A stretch of DNA of 64,000 nt from Neobacillus nitrireducens (GTDB lineage: Bacteria; Bacillota; Bacilli; Bacillales; Cytobacillaceae), in NCBI RefSeq assembly GCF_030915405.1, contig NZ_CP133262.1, positions 5,089,057 to 5,153,056 of the forward strand. The letters run 5' to 3'. The notes below the pieces were generated by a model. The model worked only from the letters and a program-made list of their open reading frames with translations. It searched no databases and was not told the DNA's origin. How positions within the stretch are numbered: position 1 is the stretch's first letter; the number at the start of each line of letters is the position of its first letter. The position numbers and the translations under genes were made by a program. Positions 1 to 8,630 of this stretch are shown here, piece after piece.

Positions 1-120
1 ATCATCTCATTTTCAGGAAATTACCTTTTACTTTTGGTTCTTTCCTTAATGATTTGTATCATTCTTGGAAGTTATTTAATAAAAAAATATACCCAGCCAC
101 TAGTTGAATTGAAAGTTTAA
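1..120 (+). CDS. C-terminal end of a membrane protein (partial)
   Basis: The frame is open from the first base of the window and stops at TAA 118-120, giving 39 residues. The visible part is one hydrophobic helix (about residues 8-27, rich in Leu, Ile and Val) followed by a short basic tail. This is what the last transmembrane segment of a transporter or other integral membrane protein looks like. The family cannot be named from this much sequence. A strong hairpin terminator follows directly, so this is the end of a transcription unit. Confidence 0.6.
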   Translation: MISFSGNYLLLLVLSLMICIILGSYLIKKYTQPLVELKV

Positions 121-136
121 TTGGAATGAATTTACT

Positions 137-177
137 AAAATAGCCGAACTGGTTGTAACCAGTTCGGCTATTTTGTG
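137..177 (+). terminator. Intrinsic terminator after the partial membrane protein
   Basis: A perfect 16-bp inverted repeat (AATAGCCGAACTGGTT and its complement) around a 2-nt centre, followed by TTTT. It closes the upstream plus-strand unit and may also act for the minus-strand racA gene that ends at 207. Confidence 0.85.
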
Positions 178-206
178 TATCAAAGTTATGAATAAATTGA
201 AATGAC

Positions 207-728
207 CTAAAAACCGAATAAAGAGCTAACTATATTTTTCTTTTTCCTTTTGACTTTTTTGTGATCAAAAACAAGTGGTTCATCAATTTTTGAGGCCATT
301 TGCAAATCATTCATCTGTTTTTGTAGTTGTTCCACTTGCTGTGTTAAATCTTTTACAAGATGTTGCAAATCCTCAAGTTCACGACGATGTTGAAGGAGTT
401 GATAGGAAACAACCGAATCTGCTTTTGAGTTTAGATTATTTTCTAACTCACTGACTTTTGTCAGTAACTTTTCTAAAACTTGATTGTCTTCTACCGCCTT
501 AGCAATTCCTTTTCGTGGAATTTTTTCCTTCTTTAATGGCACTATTTCCTGAATTAATGTCCCGTTTTGGAGCTTTTCATGTATTTCTTTTAATAATTCA
601 ATATCCTCGCTGCTAAAATAGTAATGTCCACGCTCGTTTCTTTCCATGGGCAGATCGAGCTGTTTTACCCAGCGCTGAATAGTACTTGTAGATACACCGA
701 TTAATTTTGCTACTTCACTTGTATTCAT
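207..728 (-). CDS. racA: Chromosome-anchoring protein RacA
   Basis: The predicted 173-residue protein begins with a MerR-like helix-turn-helix (MNTSEVAKLIGVSTSTIQRW, then VKQLDLPMERNERGHYYF). A long coiled coil follows (about residues 80-145, rich in Leu, Glu and Gln) and then a short basic tail. This order, length and N-terminal sequence fit B. subtilis RacA, which binds centromere-like sites near the origin and tethers the chromosome to the cell pole through DivIVA as sporulation begins. The ATG at 728 was chosen because a GGAGGG ribosome site lies just upstream; an in-frame start 11 codons earlier has no such site. A second MerR-like coiled-coil gene lies directly upstream on the same strand. 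Confidence 0.85.
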   Translation of the reverse strand: MNTSEVAKLIGVSTSTIQRWVKQLDLPMERNERGHYYFSSEDIELLKEIHEKLQNGTLIQEIVPLKKEKIPRKGIAKAVEDNQVLEKLLTKVSELENNLNSKADSVVSYQLLQHRRELEDLQHLVKDLTQQVEQLQKQMNDLQMASKIDEPLVFDHKKVKRKKKNIVSSLFGF

Positions 729-829
729 TTCGAATCCCTCCATTGATAAAATAAACCCCAATCCACGAGTGATGAAATATTGTTTTATTTTTTAAACAGG
801 GAGTCGTTCTATCGATGGCCTCTTTCGTT

Positions 830-1792
830 TTAAGTCCAGAATTTCCACCATTTCTTTTCTTTTGTTGCAGCCACATCTCGATAACTATTTAACATTTGTT
901 GAAAAGCAATCTCTCTTTGAGTAATTTCTTGTCGGTATAGATTCCGCTCTTCAATAAAAAATTCACGTTCTTTTGACATTGCTTCAGTTAGACTTGAGAT
1001 TTCGTTATTCGTAACATCCACATAGTGGGATAATTCCTCGGTAGTTTCTGATAACTGCTTGGAAAGGGTATAAATTTCTTGAGAAGTCTCTATCGAAACG
1101 TTAGCAATGTTGTTGGAAAGGTGCTGTAACGAGTCAGCAGATAGTTCAGAGGCTTTCTCAAGTGTCTCTGATAACTCATGAATTTCAGCTTTTGTGTTAG
1201 CGGACGATTTATAAATAGAGTCAGATAAGGACTTAACAGTTGTATATGTTCCATTCCTTATTTCCTTTTTTACCTCTTCAAGTACTTCTTTTCGAACTAC
1301 AGTTCTGATTTCGTCTTTAACTTCGCTCAGGAAATTTTGCTTTAATGTGGCTATTGCCTCGAATAACTGATGTGCCTCGATAGCATCTTGGATGGTGATC
1401 GGTTTGACCGTGTCGGTTAGAACCTCTAATGAGACGATTGGTGATTCGGACACATCTTCATTTTCAAAGATTTCTAGTGAACCTTCAGACGAATCTGGTA
1501 TTTCCTCACTTCCAAAGACCTCTTGTGAAAAGTGGGGTAGTTCATAAACATCCTGACTTTCAGGATGAAGTTTTTTCTGCATCGATTCCCTAATGGATAC
1601 CTTAGTTAATTTTTTATCGTATAGTTGTTTAATTTCTTTAAGTTGTTCAATTTCCAAATCTGTATATATCCTCGCCCCTTGTTTTGAACGAGGAATTTCT
1701 AGTAAATCAACTAAATCTTTCTCCCAGTGACGAAGGGTGCCTGGTGTTGTATTTAATATTTTAGCTACCTCTTTTAAGGTATAAGTTTTCAT
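830..1792 (-). CDS. MerR-like DNA-binding coiled-coil protein with DUF3967-type C-terminus
   Basis: A 320-residue protein. The N-terminal 70 residues form a MerR-type helix-turn-helix (MKTYTLKEVAKILNTTPGTL, then RHWEKD). An acidic linker follows (about 75-130), then a long coiled coil (about 140-290), and the protein ends KKWWKFW. The MerR N-terminus with a Trp-rich tail resembles DUF3967 proteins often found on Bacillus plasmids and chromosomes; their function is not established. It has no ligand-binding domain, so a classical MerR activator role is unlikely. Its place directly upstream of racA and its similar build suggest a paralogous role in DNA organisation or segregation, which is inference. 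Confidence 0.7.
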   Translation of the reverse strand: MKTYTLKEVAKILNTTPGTLRHWEKDLVDLLEIPRSKQGARIYTDLEIEQLKEIKQLYDKKLTKVSIRESMQKKLHPESQDVYELPHFSQEVFGSEEIPDSSEGSLEIFENEDVSESPIVSLEVLTDTVKPITIQDAIEAHQLFEAIATLKQNFLSEVKDEIRTVVRKEVLEEVKKEIRNGTYTTVKSLSDSIYKSSANTKAEIHELSETLEKASELSADSLQHLSNNIANVSIETSQEIYTLSKQLSETTEELSHYVDVTNNEISSLTEAMSKEREFFIEERNLYRQEITQREIAFQQMLNSYRDVAATKEKKWWKFWT

Positions 1793-2035
1793 GTTAAAAA
1801 CATTCCTTTCTATTTATCTAGGAAATAAATCATCGTTAGGTTAGTTATTCACCATTCACTATTACTTTTTCCTGCTAGATGACAAAAGCTATCAAAACAA
1901 GACGGAAAGCCAGAAATAACAACATTTTTTTGCAAATTGAGCACTTAATAAGAAAAATCACGAAAAAACGATTGAGCAAAGTAGAATGGAGGTTTATCAT
2001 AGGGAGTGAAATGATGAAGAAAGAAGGATCTCAAC

Positions 2036-2872
2036 ATGTGGATTGCGGCAGCCTTTGTTACTATGGTTTGCTTCGGGACTAATAATACGATTTTCAAGTG
2101 GAGTACGCAGAGGAAAGTGTCGAAAGTACATATTCAGTTCTACTTCTACTTTGTCGCATTCCTTTTAACATTCGGATTTGCAATAGTAGCAGGAACGGTT
2201 CACCTCAATCTAATCACCATTTTGCTCGGAGCTTTTATTGGCATATTAAATGCAAACGGTAATATCCAAATGTCAATGGCCTTTGAAAAGGGACCAGCTA
2301 GCTTGACATCGCCATTAGTGGGAACAAATACAATATTTCCTATCCTTTGTGCCGGCGTTGTTTTCCATGAACATATCTCACTGATTCAGTGGGTTGGAAT
2401 CTTAATTATGCTTGGCTCAGCCATGGCCATTCAGTATTCATCTGATAATAAAGGAAGAATCAATTATTATCCTTGGATGATGCGTGTGGGTCTTGCAATA
2501 TTTTCATTTGGTTTATTAGGGATCTTAATGAAAACTTCATCCTATTTACAAATTAATTCATTAGATATCCTTATTGCCATGTATGGCGGGGGGAGTATCT
2601 ATTTAGCCATTTGCAGTATGTATAAAAAGGAAAAGTGGCAGCGGTCAGAGGCCAATGTTGGTTCCATTGTTGGGTTAATTAGCATTTTGGGATATAGCAG
2701 CTATTTCTATGCCCTTAAGACTGGAACAGCAAGTATCGTGTTTCCAATTGTTAGTTTGAATTGTCTTGTCGTTGTTCTGGCGGGGGTTCTTCTTTATAAA
2801 GAAAAACTAAAAAGATATCAACTGATTGGTGTCCTTACTGCTCTGCTTGGAATTATTTTCACGAAGATTTAA
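2036..2872 (+). CDS. EamA/DMT-family transporter
   Basis: A 278-residue integral membrane protein with about ten hydrophobic segments in two repeats of five, the EamA layout of drug/metabolite transporters. It opens with a membrane helix containing the family-typical WIAAAFVTMVCFGTNN and has a conserved ALKTGTASIVFPI stretch near the end. The ATG at 2036 has AAGGA eight bases upstream. Substrate cannot be read from sequence; amino acids, sugars or metabolites are all known for the family. It is transcribed alone, divergent from the MerR-like gene and closed by a hairpin terminator. Confidence 0.85.
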   Translation: MWIAAAFVTMVCFGTNNTIFKWSTQRKVSKVHIQFYFYFVAFLLTFGFAIVAGTVHLNLITILLGAFIGILNANGNIQMSMAFEKGPASLTSPLVGTNTIFPILCAGVVFHEHISLIQWVGILIMLGSAMAIQYSSDNKGRINYYPWMMRVGLAIFSFGLLGILMKTSSYLQINSLDILIAMYGGGSIYLAICSMYKKEKWQRSEANVGSIVGLISILGYSSYFYALKTGTASIVFPIVSLNCLVVVLAGVLLYKEKLKRYQLIGVLTALLGIIFTKI

Positions 2873-2881
2873 AGCGCAAAG

Positions 2882-2929
2882 AAGTGCAGAATGTTTCAAT
2901 TTGATTGAAATACTCTGCACTTTTATTTT
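2882..2929 (+). terminator. Intrinsic terminator of the EamA gene
   Basis: AAGTGCAGA pairs with TCTGCACTT around an inner GTTTCAAT/ATTGAAAT arm, followed by a T-rich tract. It lies ten bases after the EamA stop codon. Confidence 0.85.
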
Positions 2930-2956
2930 ACTTGTATTTATTTTATTCCCAGCTCG

Positions 2957-3745
2957 TTATTTCACCAACCCTAGCATTTTTAACCCATTATAAATCCCGG
3001 AATCAGTGACTTCGGTAGTTTTATGCTTTGCGTATTGAAATAGGTCGGAATGACCGTTTCCCATCGCAAAGCTCTCGCCAACCTGTTGAAGCATTTCCTT
3101 ATCATTCATTCCATCTCCAAAGGCAATGGAGCTTTCTTTGTTGATGCCAAGCCTCTTCAAAACTACTTGAATTCCATAGCCTTTATTCACACTATCTCTA
3201 ATAACATCATAGCAATGACGCATTCCCTCTACATTGATTTGGGATAAATGGATACCATCTTCCTTATTGTAAAGGGCAGGGTCTTCTTTTTTTAAATTAA
3301 CAAGCGTCATCCCTAAAACAGTGTGTTTAATTGAAGGAGAATATGCTTCATTTTTATGTAAGTGGAACTTTTGCATGAATTCAGTAATGATCTCAGACGT
3401 TAAATTGGTAAAGACGTTCTTACTATTCGTATATAGTACCACTTCATGTTTGTTATCCTTTGCAATTTCCAAGAAACTCTGAACAGTTGAGCTTTTCATC
3501 GGTTCCTGGAATAAATCTTCACCTTTATATATGGCATAGGCACCGTTATAACCTATGAATGAGTGAATATTCAATTCTTTTGCAAGTTCCTTTAATTCAT
3601 GAAGCGGCCTGCCTGTTGCTAAGAAAACCTCGATGCCCCTTGCCTGTACCTGTGAAATGGCCTCTTTTGTGGAATCCTCAATCGTATCATCGGGCCTCAC
3701 TAAGGTCCCATCAATATCTAAAAATAAAACTTTGTAATTGGTCAT
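2957..3745 (-). CDS. Cof-type HAD-IIB hydrolase (sugar-phosphate or cofactor phosphatase)
   Basis: A 262-residue cytoplasmic HAD phosphatase. Motif I is FLDIDGTL (nucleophile Asp at about residue 10), motif II is FLATGRP, and the late motifs are KGYGIQVVLKRLGI and FGDGMNDKEML, which supply the catalytic lysine and the metal-binding Asp residues. The C2-type cap lies between about residues 85 and 190. The family dephosphorylates sugar phosphates, pyridoxal phosphate, FMN or similar small molecules, but the exact substrate cannot be read here. It is a single gene, tail to tail with the EamA transporter. Confidence 0.87.
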   Translation of the reverse strand: MTNYKVLFLDIDGTLVRPDDTIEDSTKEAISQVQARGIEVFLATGRPLHELKELAKELNIHSFIGYNGAYAIYKGEDLFQEPMKSSTVQSFLEIAKDNKHEVVLYTNSKNVFTNLTSEIITEFMQKFHLHKNEAYSPSIKHTVLGMTLVNLKKEDPALYNKEDGIHLSQINVEGMRHCYDVIRDSVNKGYGIQVVLKRLGINKESSIAFGDGMNDKEMLQQVGESFAMGNGHSDLFQYAKHKTTEVTDSGIYNGLKMLGLVK

Positions 3746-3861
3746 GAATGATGCTCCTTCTCCGCAAATATTACTTTTAGTCTACCACGATTTGGAAAGC
3801 AAAGTCACATCAAAGAGAACCGATTAAATTTACTGAAAGGTAAAAAAAGTAAATACGCCCA

Positions 3862-3908
3862 TTGACAAACCGACCATCGGTACAGCTGCAGACATGCAGT
3901 TTTTTTTT
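3862..3908 (+). promoter_or_regulatory. Possible promoter with palindromic operator and short hairpin
   Basis: TTGACA (3862-3867) overlaps the 13-bp palindrome ACCGACCATCGGT (3869-3881). CTGCA/TGCAG arms around GACA follow, then a run of nine T residues (3900-3908), which looks like a small terminator. This lies 70 bases before the deacetylase start, so it may be a regulated promoter with an attenuator, or just the edge of an older unit. No protein for the palindrome is recognisable. Confidence 0.35.
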
Positions 3909-3976
3909 AATTGAATCGATATTTGGAGGAATAATAGAGTGTGCAATATACAAAAACTCAAAAAGTGAGGAATCTT

Positions 3977-4705
3977 ATGAAAAAGATTTTAATACTATTC
4001 TTATTTTTTCACATTTTAGGACATCCAAAAAGCGCTAATGCGCAGCAAAAGATTCCTATTTTAATTTATCATTCCATTGATAAATTTAATGGTATTGGTT
4101 CCAAAGAGTTATTTGTAACTCCGGAGAATTTCGAGAAACAAATGATCTATTTAAGAGACCATGGGTATACTTTATTAACCTTTGATCGTTGGCAGGAAAG
4201 TAATTCTGTAAAGAAGCCGATTTTTATCACATTTGATGATGGTTACAAAAACAATCTTAGTGTCTATTCGATTTTTCAAAAGCTCGCAACAGGAAATTTT
4301 CGTCCAGCCGGTACCTTTTTTGTGATATCTGATTTCATAGGAAGAGCAAACCGCCTATCTAAATCAGATCTAAAAATGCTAGCAGATTCAGGATTCATCT
4401 CGATTCAGTCTCATACAGCTACACATCCTGATTTAACCAAATCGGAAAATCTAAATTATGAGCTAAAAGAATCAAAAGAAAAAATTCAGCAAATAACCGG
4501 GAAACCAGTGATTGCTCTCGCTTATCCCTATGGAAATACCAATGAACATGTGGTGGGAGAAACGAAAAAGTATTATCGGTATGGTCTGACGACAACGCCA
4601 GGTCCATTCTCGATGACAGGCTTAAAAAACGAACTCTACTATTTACCTCGAATTTATATCAAATATTCAATGACACTTGATGAGTTTGAAAAAGCGTTGA
4701 GGTAG
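3977..4705 (+). CDS. Secreted polysaccharide deacetylase (NodB/CE4 fold)
   Basis: A 242-residue exported protein. After a lysine start it has a hydrophobic signal segment (ILILFLFFHILG), with likely cleavage near NAQQ. The CE4 deacetylase fold follows: PILIYHSI, the metal-binding TFDDGY at about residue 84, the SHTATHPDL histidine pair at about 143, and LAYPYGN. These supply the Asp-His-His metal triad of enzymes that remove N-acetyl groups from peptidoglycan or other cell-surface polysaccharides. The ATG at 3977 was preferred because GTGAGG lies six bases upstream; an ATG-like start 12 codons earlier lacks a site and would mask the signal peptide. Confidence 0.85.
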   Translation: MKKILILFLFFHILGHPKSANAQQKIPILIYHSIDKFNGIGSKELFVTPENFEKQMIYLRDHGYTLLTFDRWQESNSVKKPIFITFDDGYKNNLSVYSIFQKLATGNFRPAGTFFVISDFIGRANRLSKSDLKMLADSGFISIQSHTATHPDLTKSENLNYELKESKEKIQQITGKPVIALAYPYGNTNEHVVGETKKYYRYGLTTTPGPFSMTGLKNELYYLPRIYIKYSMTLDEFEKALR

Positions 4706-4814
4706 ACGAATTAGAAAATGAAAAGACAATGTAAACTGCCCGAAACTTCTATGTAATCAAACAACGTTATAATAGTGTAAATATAATCGAGACTCTATTA
4801 GGGCGGGTGTTTTT

Positions 4815-5162
4815 ATGGAAGAAACAATGGCAAAATCTTACTTACAAAAATCACTAGATGAGTGGAAGGATGATATATCACTAGTTTTAACAGAAATTGC
4901 AAATGAATATGATGAAGTAGCACAGGAACTAAAAGTTTATTCCTATAAATATGGAATAACAAAGCAAGTGATTCAATCGACGGTAAACGAAGAAATTATC
5001 GAAAAAATTCGTGACTTGTACCATAAACCATTTGAAGAAAGCTATAACCAACTGAAAGAATACATAAAGGATCTCGAGGAAAAAAGGCGTGTTTTCCAGA
5101 TGTTTATCCAAAAGATTGATGAAGTCACAAGAAAAGAATCGGCGAAAATTACTACTTATTAG
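4815..5162 (+). CDS. Small helical protein of unknown function
   Basis: A 115-residue soluble protein, rich in Glu and Lys, with two long amphipathic helices likely (about 20-60 and 65-105). No catalytic motif, signal peptide or membrane segment is visible. It has a reasonable ribosome site (AGGGCGGG) before ATG and a terminator right after its stop, so it is a monocistronic unit. I do not recognise the family. Confidence 0.6.
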   Translation: MEETMAKSYLQKSLDEWKDDISLVLTEIANEYDEVAQELKVYSYKYGITKQVIQSTVNEEIIEKIRDLYHKPFEESYNQLKEYIKDLEEKRRVFQMFIQKIDEVTRKESAKITTY

Positions 5163-5187
5163 GAAGTAATCTCATCCCCCTATAACT

Positions 5188-5226
5188 AAAAAGCAGCCTG
5201 ATCAATTGATTGGGTTGCTTTTTATT
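5188..5226 (+). terminator. Intrinsic terminator
   Basis: AAAAGCAGCCTGATC and its near-complement GGTTGCTTTTT form a long hairpin followed by a T tract, just after the 4815-5162 gene. Confidence 0.75.
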
Positions 5227-5303
5227 TGACAATTGTTAAAGAACCAGTGCTTAAGTGTCCTGCATATATTAATAACAGATATAAATTGTGAGGTGTGAAA
5301 CCA

Positions 5304-6806
5304 ATGATCACCGCTAGTATTGGCAGTAAAACCTACCGAATCCCGGATAACCTTGAAGAATATTTTCAACCGTTTCGCTCACAAGTGATTGGGATGAACC
5401 AAGAATTTGCTTCCCCCTATGGAAGAAAGACAATAATCTATGCGGACTGGACAGCAAGCGGGCGCCTTTATCGACCCATCGAACAGAAGATTTCTGAGGT
5501 ATTTGGTCCTTTTATGGCAAATACTCATACTGAATCGAATATAACCAGTTTGATGATGACTGGAATCTATAATCAATCCAGAAAAATTATTAAGGACCAT
5601 GTCAATGCTGACGAGCATGATGCTTTGATTCTGGATGGGTTTGGAATGACCTCTGTCATGAATAAGTTTCAGCGGATGATTGGAATCAGGGTCCATGAAC
5701 AGTGGAAAGGTCGTCTGCAGCTTTCCGAAATTGAGCGCCCGGTTATTTTTTTAACACATATGGAACATCATTCTAACCAAACATCCTGGCTCGAGACTCT
5801 GGGGGAAGTAGTTGTATTAAGTCCTGATGAAAATGGCGGCGTCGACATTAACCAGCTTGAACAACTGCTTCATCGTTATAAAAACAGACGCATGAAGATT
5901 GGCTCATTTACTGCATGCTCCAATGTAACAGGGATTCAAACCCCATATCATCAATTAGCGAAAATCATGCACCAGCATGGCGGTATCTGTTTAGTGGATT
6001 TTGCGGCTGCAGCTCCATATGTAACCATCAACATGCACCCTGAGGATCCCTTGGAAAAACTTGATGCCATCTTTTTCTCCCCTCATAAGTTTTTAGGGGG
6101 ACCGGGAACTAGCGGTGTCATGGTTTTTGATCGTAGATTATATGCCAATCATGTACCCGACCATCCAGGGGGCGGGACTGTGACCTGGACGAATCCATGG
6201 GGCGAGCACCAATATCATCTGAACATCGAACTGCGTGAAGATGGTGGGACACCAGGAATATTACAAGCCATTCGAACAGCTCTTTGTTTGAATTTGAAAG
6301 ACCAAATGGGTGCGGAAAATATCTTAAAAAGAGAGAAGGAACAGTTAGGTATTTTGTTACCTGGCTTAGTAGAGATTCCAGGTCTTCATTTATTAGATGG
6401 TCATAAAACAGATCGTTTGGGTATCGTCTCTTTTTATATTGAGAATATCCATTATAATCTTATCGTCCGCTTGCTTAATGACCGGTTTGGGATTCAGGTT
6501 AGAGGGGGATGTTCCTGTGCAGGTACCTATGGACACTATCTTCTCCATATTAATAAACAATCCTCTATGGAAATTTCCGAAAAAATTAATCAGGGAGATC
6601 TTTCGAAGAAACCGGGGTGGGTGCGTTTCTCGTTGCATCCGATTATGACTAACGAAGAAATCCTGTTGTTTGTAAATGCCATAAGAGATATCGCCTTTAA
6701 TATAAATGAATGGAAAATTGATTATCGATATGATAAAGCAAGTAATGATTACTTTTTCGTGAACCACGTAAGAGAGGATATGGCTCCACTATTTCGGTTT
6801 GAATAA
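5304..6806 (+). CDS. Class V aminotransferase-fold PLP enzyme, cysteine-desulfurase-like
   Basis: A 500-residue cytoplasmic PLP enzyme. The Schiff-base lysine is in FFSPHKFLGGPG (about residue 260), preceded by the cofactor-contacting Asp of VDFAAAAPY. A late RGGCSCAGTYGH (about residue 402) supplies cysteines where group II cysteine desulfurases (SufS/CsdA) hold their catalytic Cys. It is about 100 residues longer than SufS and has no suf or tRNA-thiolation neighbour. A desulfurase, selenocysteine lyase or epimerase role are all possible. ATG 5304 was chosen over GTG 5295 because the GAGGTG site directly abuts the GTG. Confidence 0.75.
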   Translation: MITASIGSKTYRIPDNLEEYFQPFRSQVIGMNQEFASPYGRKTIIYADWTASGRLYRPIEQKISEVFGPFMANTHTESNITSLMMTGIYNQSRKIIKDHVNADEHDALILDGFGMTSVMNKFQRMIGIRVHEQWKGRLQLSEIERPVIFLTHMEHHSNQTSWLETLGEVVVLSPDENGGVDINQLEQLLHRYKNRRMKIGSFTACSNVTGIQTPYHQLAKIMHQHGGICLVDFAAAAPYVTINMHPEDPLEKLDAIFFSPHKFLGGPGTSGVMVFDRRLYANHVPDHPGGGTVTWTNPWGEHQYHLNIELREDGGTPGILQAIRTALCLNLKDQMGAENILKREKEQLGILLPGLVEIPGLHLLDGHKTDRLGIVSFYIENIHYNLIVRLLNDRFGIQVRGGCSCAGTYGHYLLHINKQSSMEISEKINQGDLSKKPGWVRFSLHPIMTNEEILLFVNAIRDIAFNINEWKIDYRYDKASNDYFFVNHVREDMAPLFRFE

Positions 6807-6825
6807 ACGGTTGATGCAACAAAGG

Positions 6826-6848
6826 AAGGTAGCTATCTGTACCTTTTT
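6826..6848 (+). terminator. Short intrinsic terminator
   Basis: AAGGTA-gctatctg-TACCTT followed by TTT, downstream of the aminotransferase-fold gene. Confidence 0.55.
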
Positions 6849-6906
6849 AAATAAAGCAACCACAAACTAGTATAGGCATAAGATATCAGATGAAAGGTGG
6901 GATCGC

Positions 6907-7395
6907 ATGATTCATATTGTTAAACGTGGTGAAACGCTGAATATAATTTCTGCTAATTATCGCGTAAGCCTTCAACATCTTTATGCAGCAAATCCCGGGG
7001 TCGGGCATTTACAAGTCGGCCAAAGAATCCAGATTCCTGGTTTACCAGAGCCCAATACCATTCCTTATTCCATTCAAATATCTGTTGGAAAACGAAAACT
7101 TACATTATATAACAATGGCAGGCTAGTGAAAATTTTTCCGATTGCTGTGGGAAAGATGCTGACCAATACACCGACGGGGGATTTCGTGATTGTCAATCGA
7201 CAGTATCATCCTGGGGGGCCATTCGGAGTATTGTGGCTTTCCTTATCAAAACAGGGCTATGGGATTCACGGCACCAACGATCCTAGTTCGATAGGAAAAG
7301 CGGTCTCCCATGGTTGTGTAAGAATGTATAATCGGGATGTTCTTCAACTGGCTGATATGGTTCCCAATGGAACGAGAGTTACTATCCGTCCCTAA
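6907..7395 (+). CDS. ykuD: L,D-transpeptidase YkuD with N-terminal LysM
   Basis: A 162-residue protein. Residues 2-45 form a LysM peptidoglycan-binding motif (IVKRGETLNIIS ... NPGV ... GQRIQIPG). Residues 55-162 form the YkuD catalytic domain with HGTNDPSSIGKAVSHGCVRM, where His and Cys are the active site. It cross-links peptidoglycan through 3-3 bonds and is known from sporulating Bacillus spore envelopes. Length and sequence match B. subtilis YkuD closely. As in YkuD there is no classical signal peptide. A strong terminator follows immediately. Confidence 0.9.
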   Translation: MIHIVKRGETLNIISANYRVSLQHLYAANPGVGHLQVGQRIQIPGLPEPNTIPYSIQISVGKRKLTLYNNGRLVKIFPIAVGKMLTNTPTGDFVIVNRQYHPGGPFGVLWLSLSKQGYGIHGTNDPSSIGKAVSHGCVRMYNRDVLQLADMVPNGTRVTIRP

Positions 7396-7397
7396 AA

Positions 7398-7436
7398 AGT
7401 CCCACCTTCTAAAGGTAGAAGGTGGGACTCATTTTA
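7398..7436 (+). terminator. Intrinsic terminator of ykuD
   Basis: AGTCCCACCTTCTA-aagg-TAGAAGGTGGGACT, a perfect 14-bp stem, followed by a T-rich tract. Confidence 0.9.
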
Positions 7437-7611
7437 CTTATTTATAGATTACAATTGAACCAACCGATTTGTCTTTGGATTGCCCATTTACACGAACTTT
7501 AAGTCCGAAGTTACCGATATTCCGACGGAAAATAATAATTTAATATTTACAAAAAAATATATAAAAGTGATAGAATTTAAATTGTGAACAGCATAAAGGG
7601 GGACTAATCAT

Positions 7612-8553
7612 TTGAAAAAAGTTTATATCATCCATGAAAATAACGACTGGACCATTCATCTAACTAAACGTTTAGACGAACTAGAAGTGCCCTATGAAGA
7701 ATGGCATCTGGACAACGGACGTCTTGATCTATCAAAAGAACCTCCAGAAGGAGTTTTTTATAACCGGATGAGTGCCTCCTCACATACGAGAGGGCACCGT
7801 TTTGCACCAGAATTTGCTGGACAAGTACTTGCTTGGCTTGAAACCCATGGTCGAAGGGTATTCAATGGTTCACGGGCGCTTCAGCTGGAAGTTAGTAAAG
7901 TTATCCAATACTTAGAATTAAATAAATTTGGGATTCAAACACCTCGGACCATTGCAGCTGTCGGGAAGGGCCAAATCCTTGAGGCAGCAGCGGAATTTAT
8001 CGATAAACCCTTTATTACAAAACACAACCGGGCCGGGAAAGGGCTAGGGGTGCAGCTTTTTCAATCGTTAAATGGATTAAAAAACTATGTAGACGGGCCA
8101 GCATTTGAGGAACCGGTGGATGGGGTTACCCTAATTCAAGATTACATACAAGCACCGGAGAGTTTTATAACTCGCTGCGAATTTATCGGTGGGAAATTCG
8201 TGTATGCAGTCAAAGTAGATACAACGGAAGGATTTCAATTATGTCCGGCTGATGCCTGCCAGATTGGTGATTTATTCTGTCCAGTGGGTGAAGAGAAGGA
8301 ATCGAAACCAAAGTTTGAAATCATTGATGGTTTTTCAGACCCGATAATTAAAAAGTATGAACAGGTACTCACAGCAAACCACATTCAAGTGGCTGGAATC
8401 GAATTTATTCGTGATACAGCAGGTGATATTTATACCTATGATATCAATACGAATACGAATTATAATTCTGAGGCAGAAGAAATAGCTGGAAAATTTGGTA
8501 TGTTAGAGCTTGCTAAGTATTTGAAAGTGGAACTTGACCGATTGATTGGGTAA
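7612..8553 (+). CDS. ATP-grasp ligase, RimK/alpha-L-glutamate-ligase-like
   Basis: A 313-residue soluble protein. The N-terminal pre-ATP-grasp part (1-95) includes VFYNRMSAS. The ATP-grasp domain follows, with FITKHNRAGKGLGVQLF (the flexible nucleotide-binding loop), a central LIQDYIQ hinge, and a C-terminal metal-binding YTYDINTNTNYN. This pattern fits RimK-like carboxylate-amine ligases, which add an amino acid to a small molecule or peptide. Substrate is unknown. The start is TTG at 7612, supported by AAAGGGGG nine bases before. It stands alone between two terminators. Confidence 0.78.
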   Translation: MKKVYIIHENNDWTIHLTKRLDELEVPYEEWHLDNGRLDLSKEPPEGVFYNRMSASSHTRGHRFAPEFAGQVLAWLETHGRRVFNGSRALQLEVSKVIQYLELNKFGIQTPRTIAAVGKGQILEAAAEFIDKPFITKHNRAGKGLGVQLFQSLNGLKNYVDGPAFEEPVDGVTLIQDYIQAPESFITRCEFIGGKFVYAVKVDTTEGFQLCPADACQIGDLFCPVGEEKESKPKFEIIDGFSDPIIKKYEQVLTANHIQVAGIEFIRDTAGDIYTYDINTNTNYNSEAEEIAGKFGMLELAKYLKVELDRLIG

Positions 8554-8565
8554 TAAAAACAACAT

Positions 8566-8600
8566 AAAAAGCCAGTCGCTACAATTGGACTGGCTTTTTG
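8566..8600 (+). terminator. Bidirectional-type terminator
   Basis: AAAAGCCAGTC-gctacaattg-GACTGGCTTTTT lies between the convergent ATP-grasp and YceI genes. Confidence 0.88.
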
Positions 8601-8630
8601 CTGTTGTTATGTTAATGTGCTTTGCCTTAA

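Noticed and set aside
1879..2082. A 67-codon frame before the EamA gene
   Set aside because: It overlaps the well-supported EamA start by 47 bases, has no ribosome site and no protein-like pattern.
3869..3881. ACCGACCATCGGT as a proven TetR operator
   Set aside because: Only one short copy, no regulator nearby and no matching site elsewhere in the window; kept as a weak regulatory note.
5379..6767. Long minus-strand frames inside the class V aminotransferase gene
   Set aside because: They are shadows of the strong plus-strand gene and have neither ribosome sites nor motifs.
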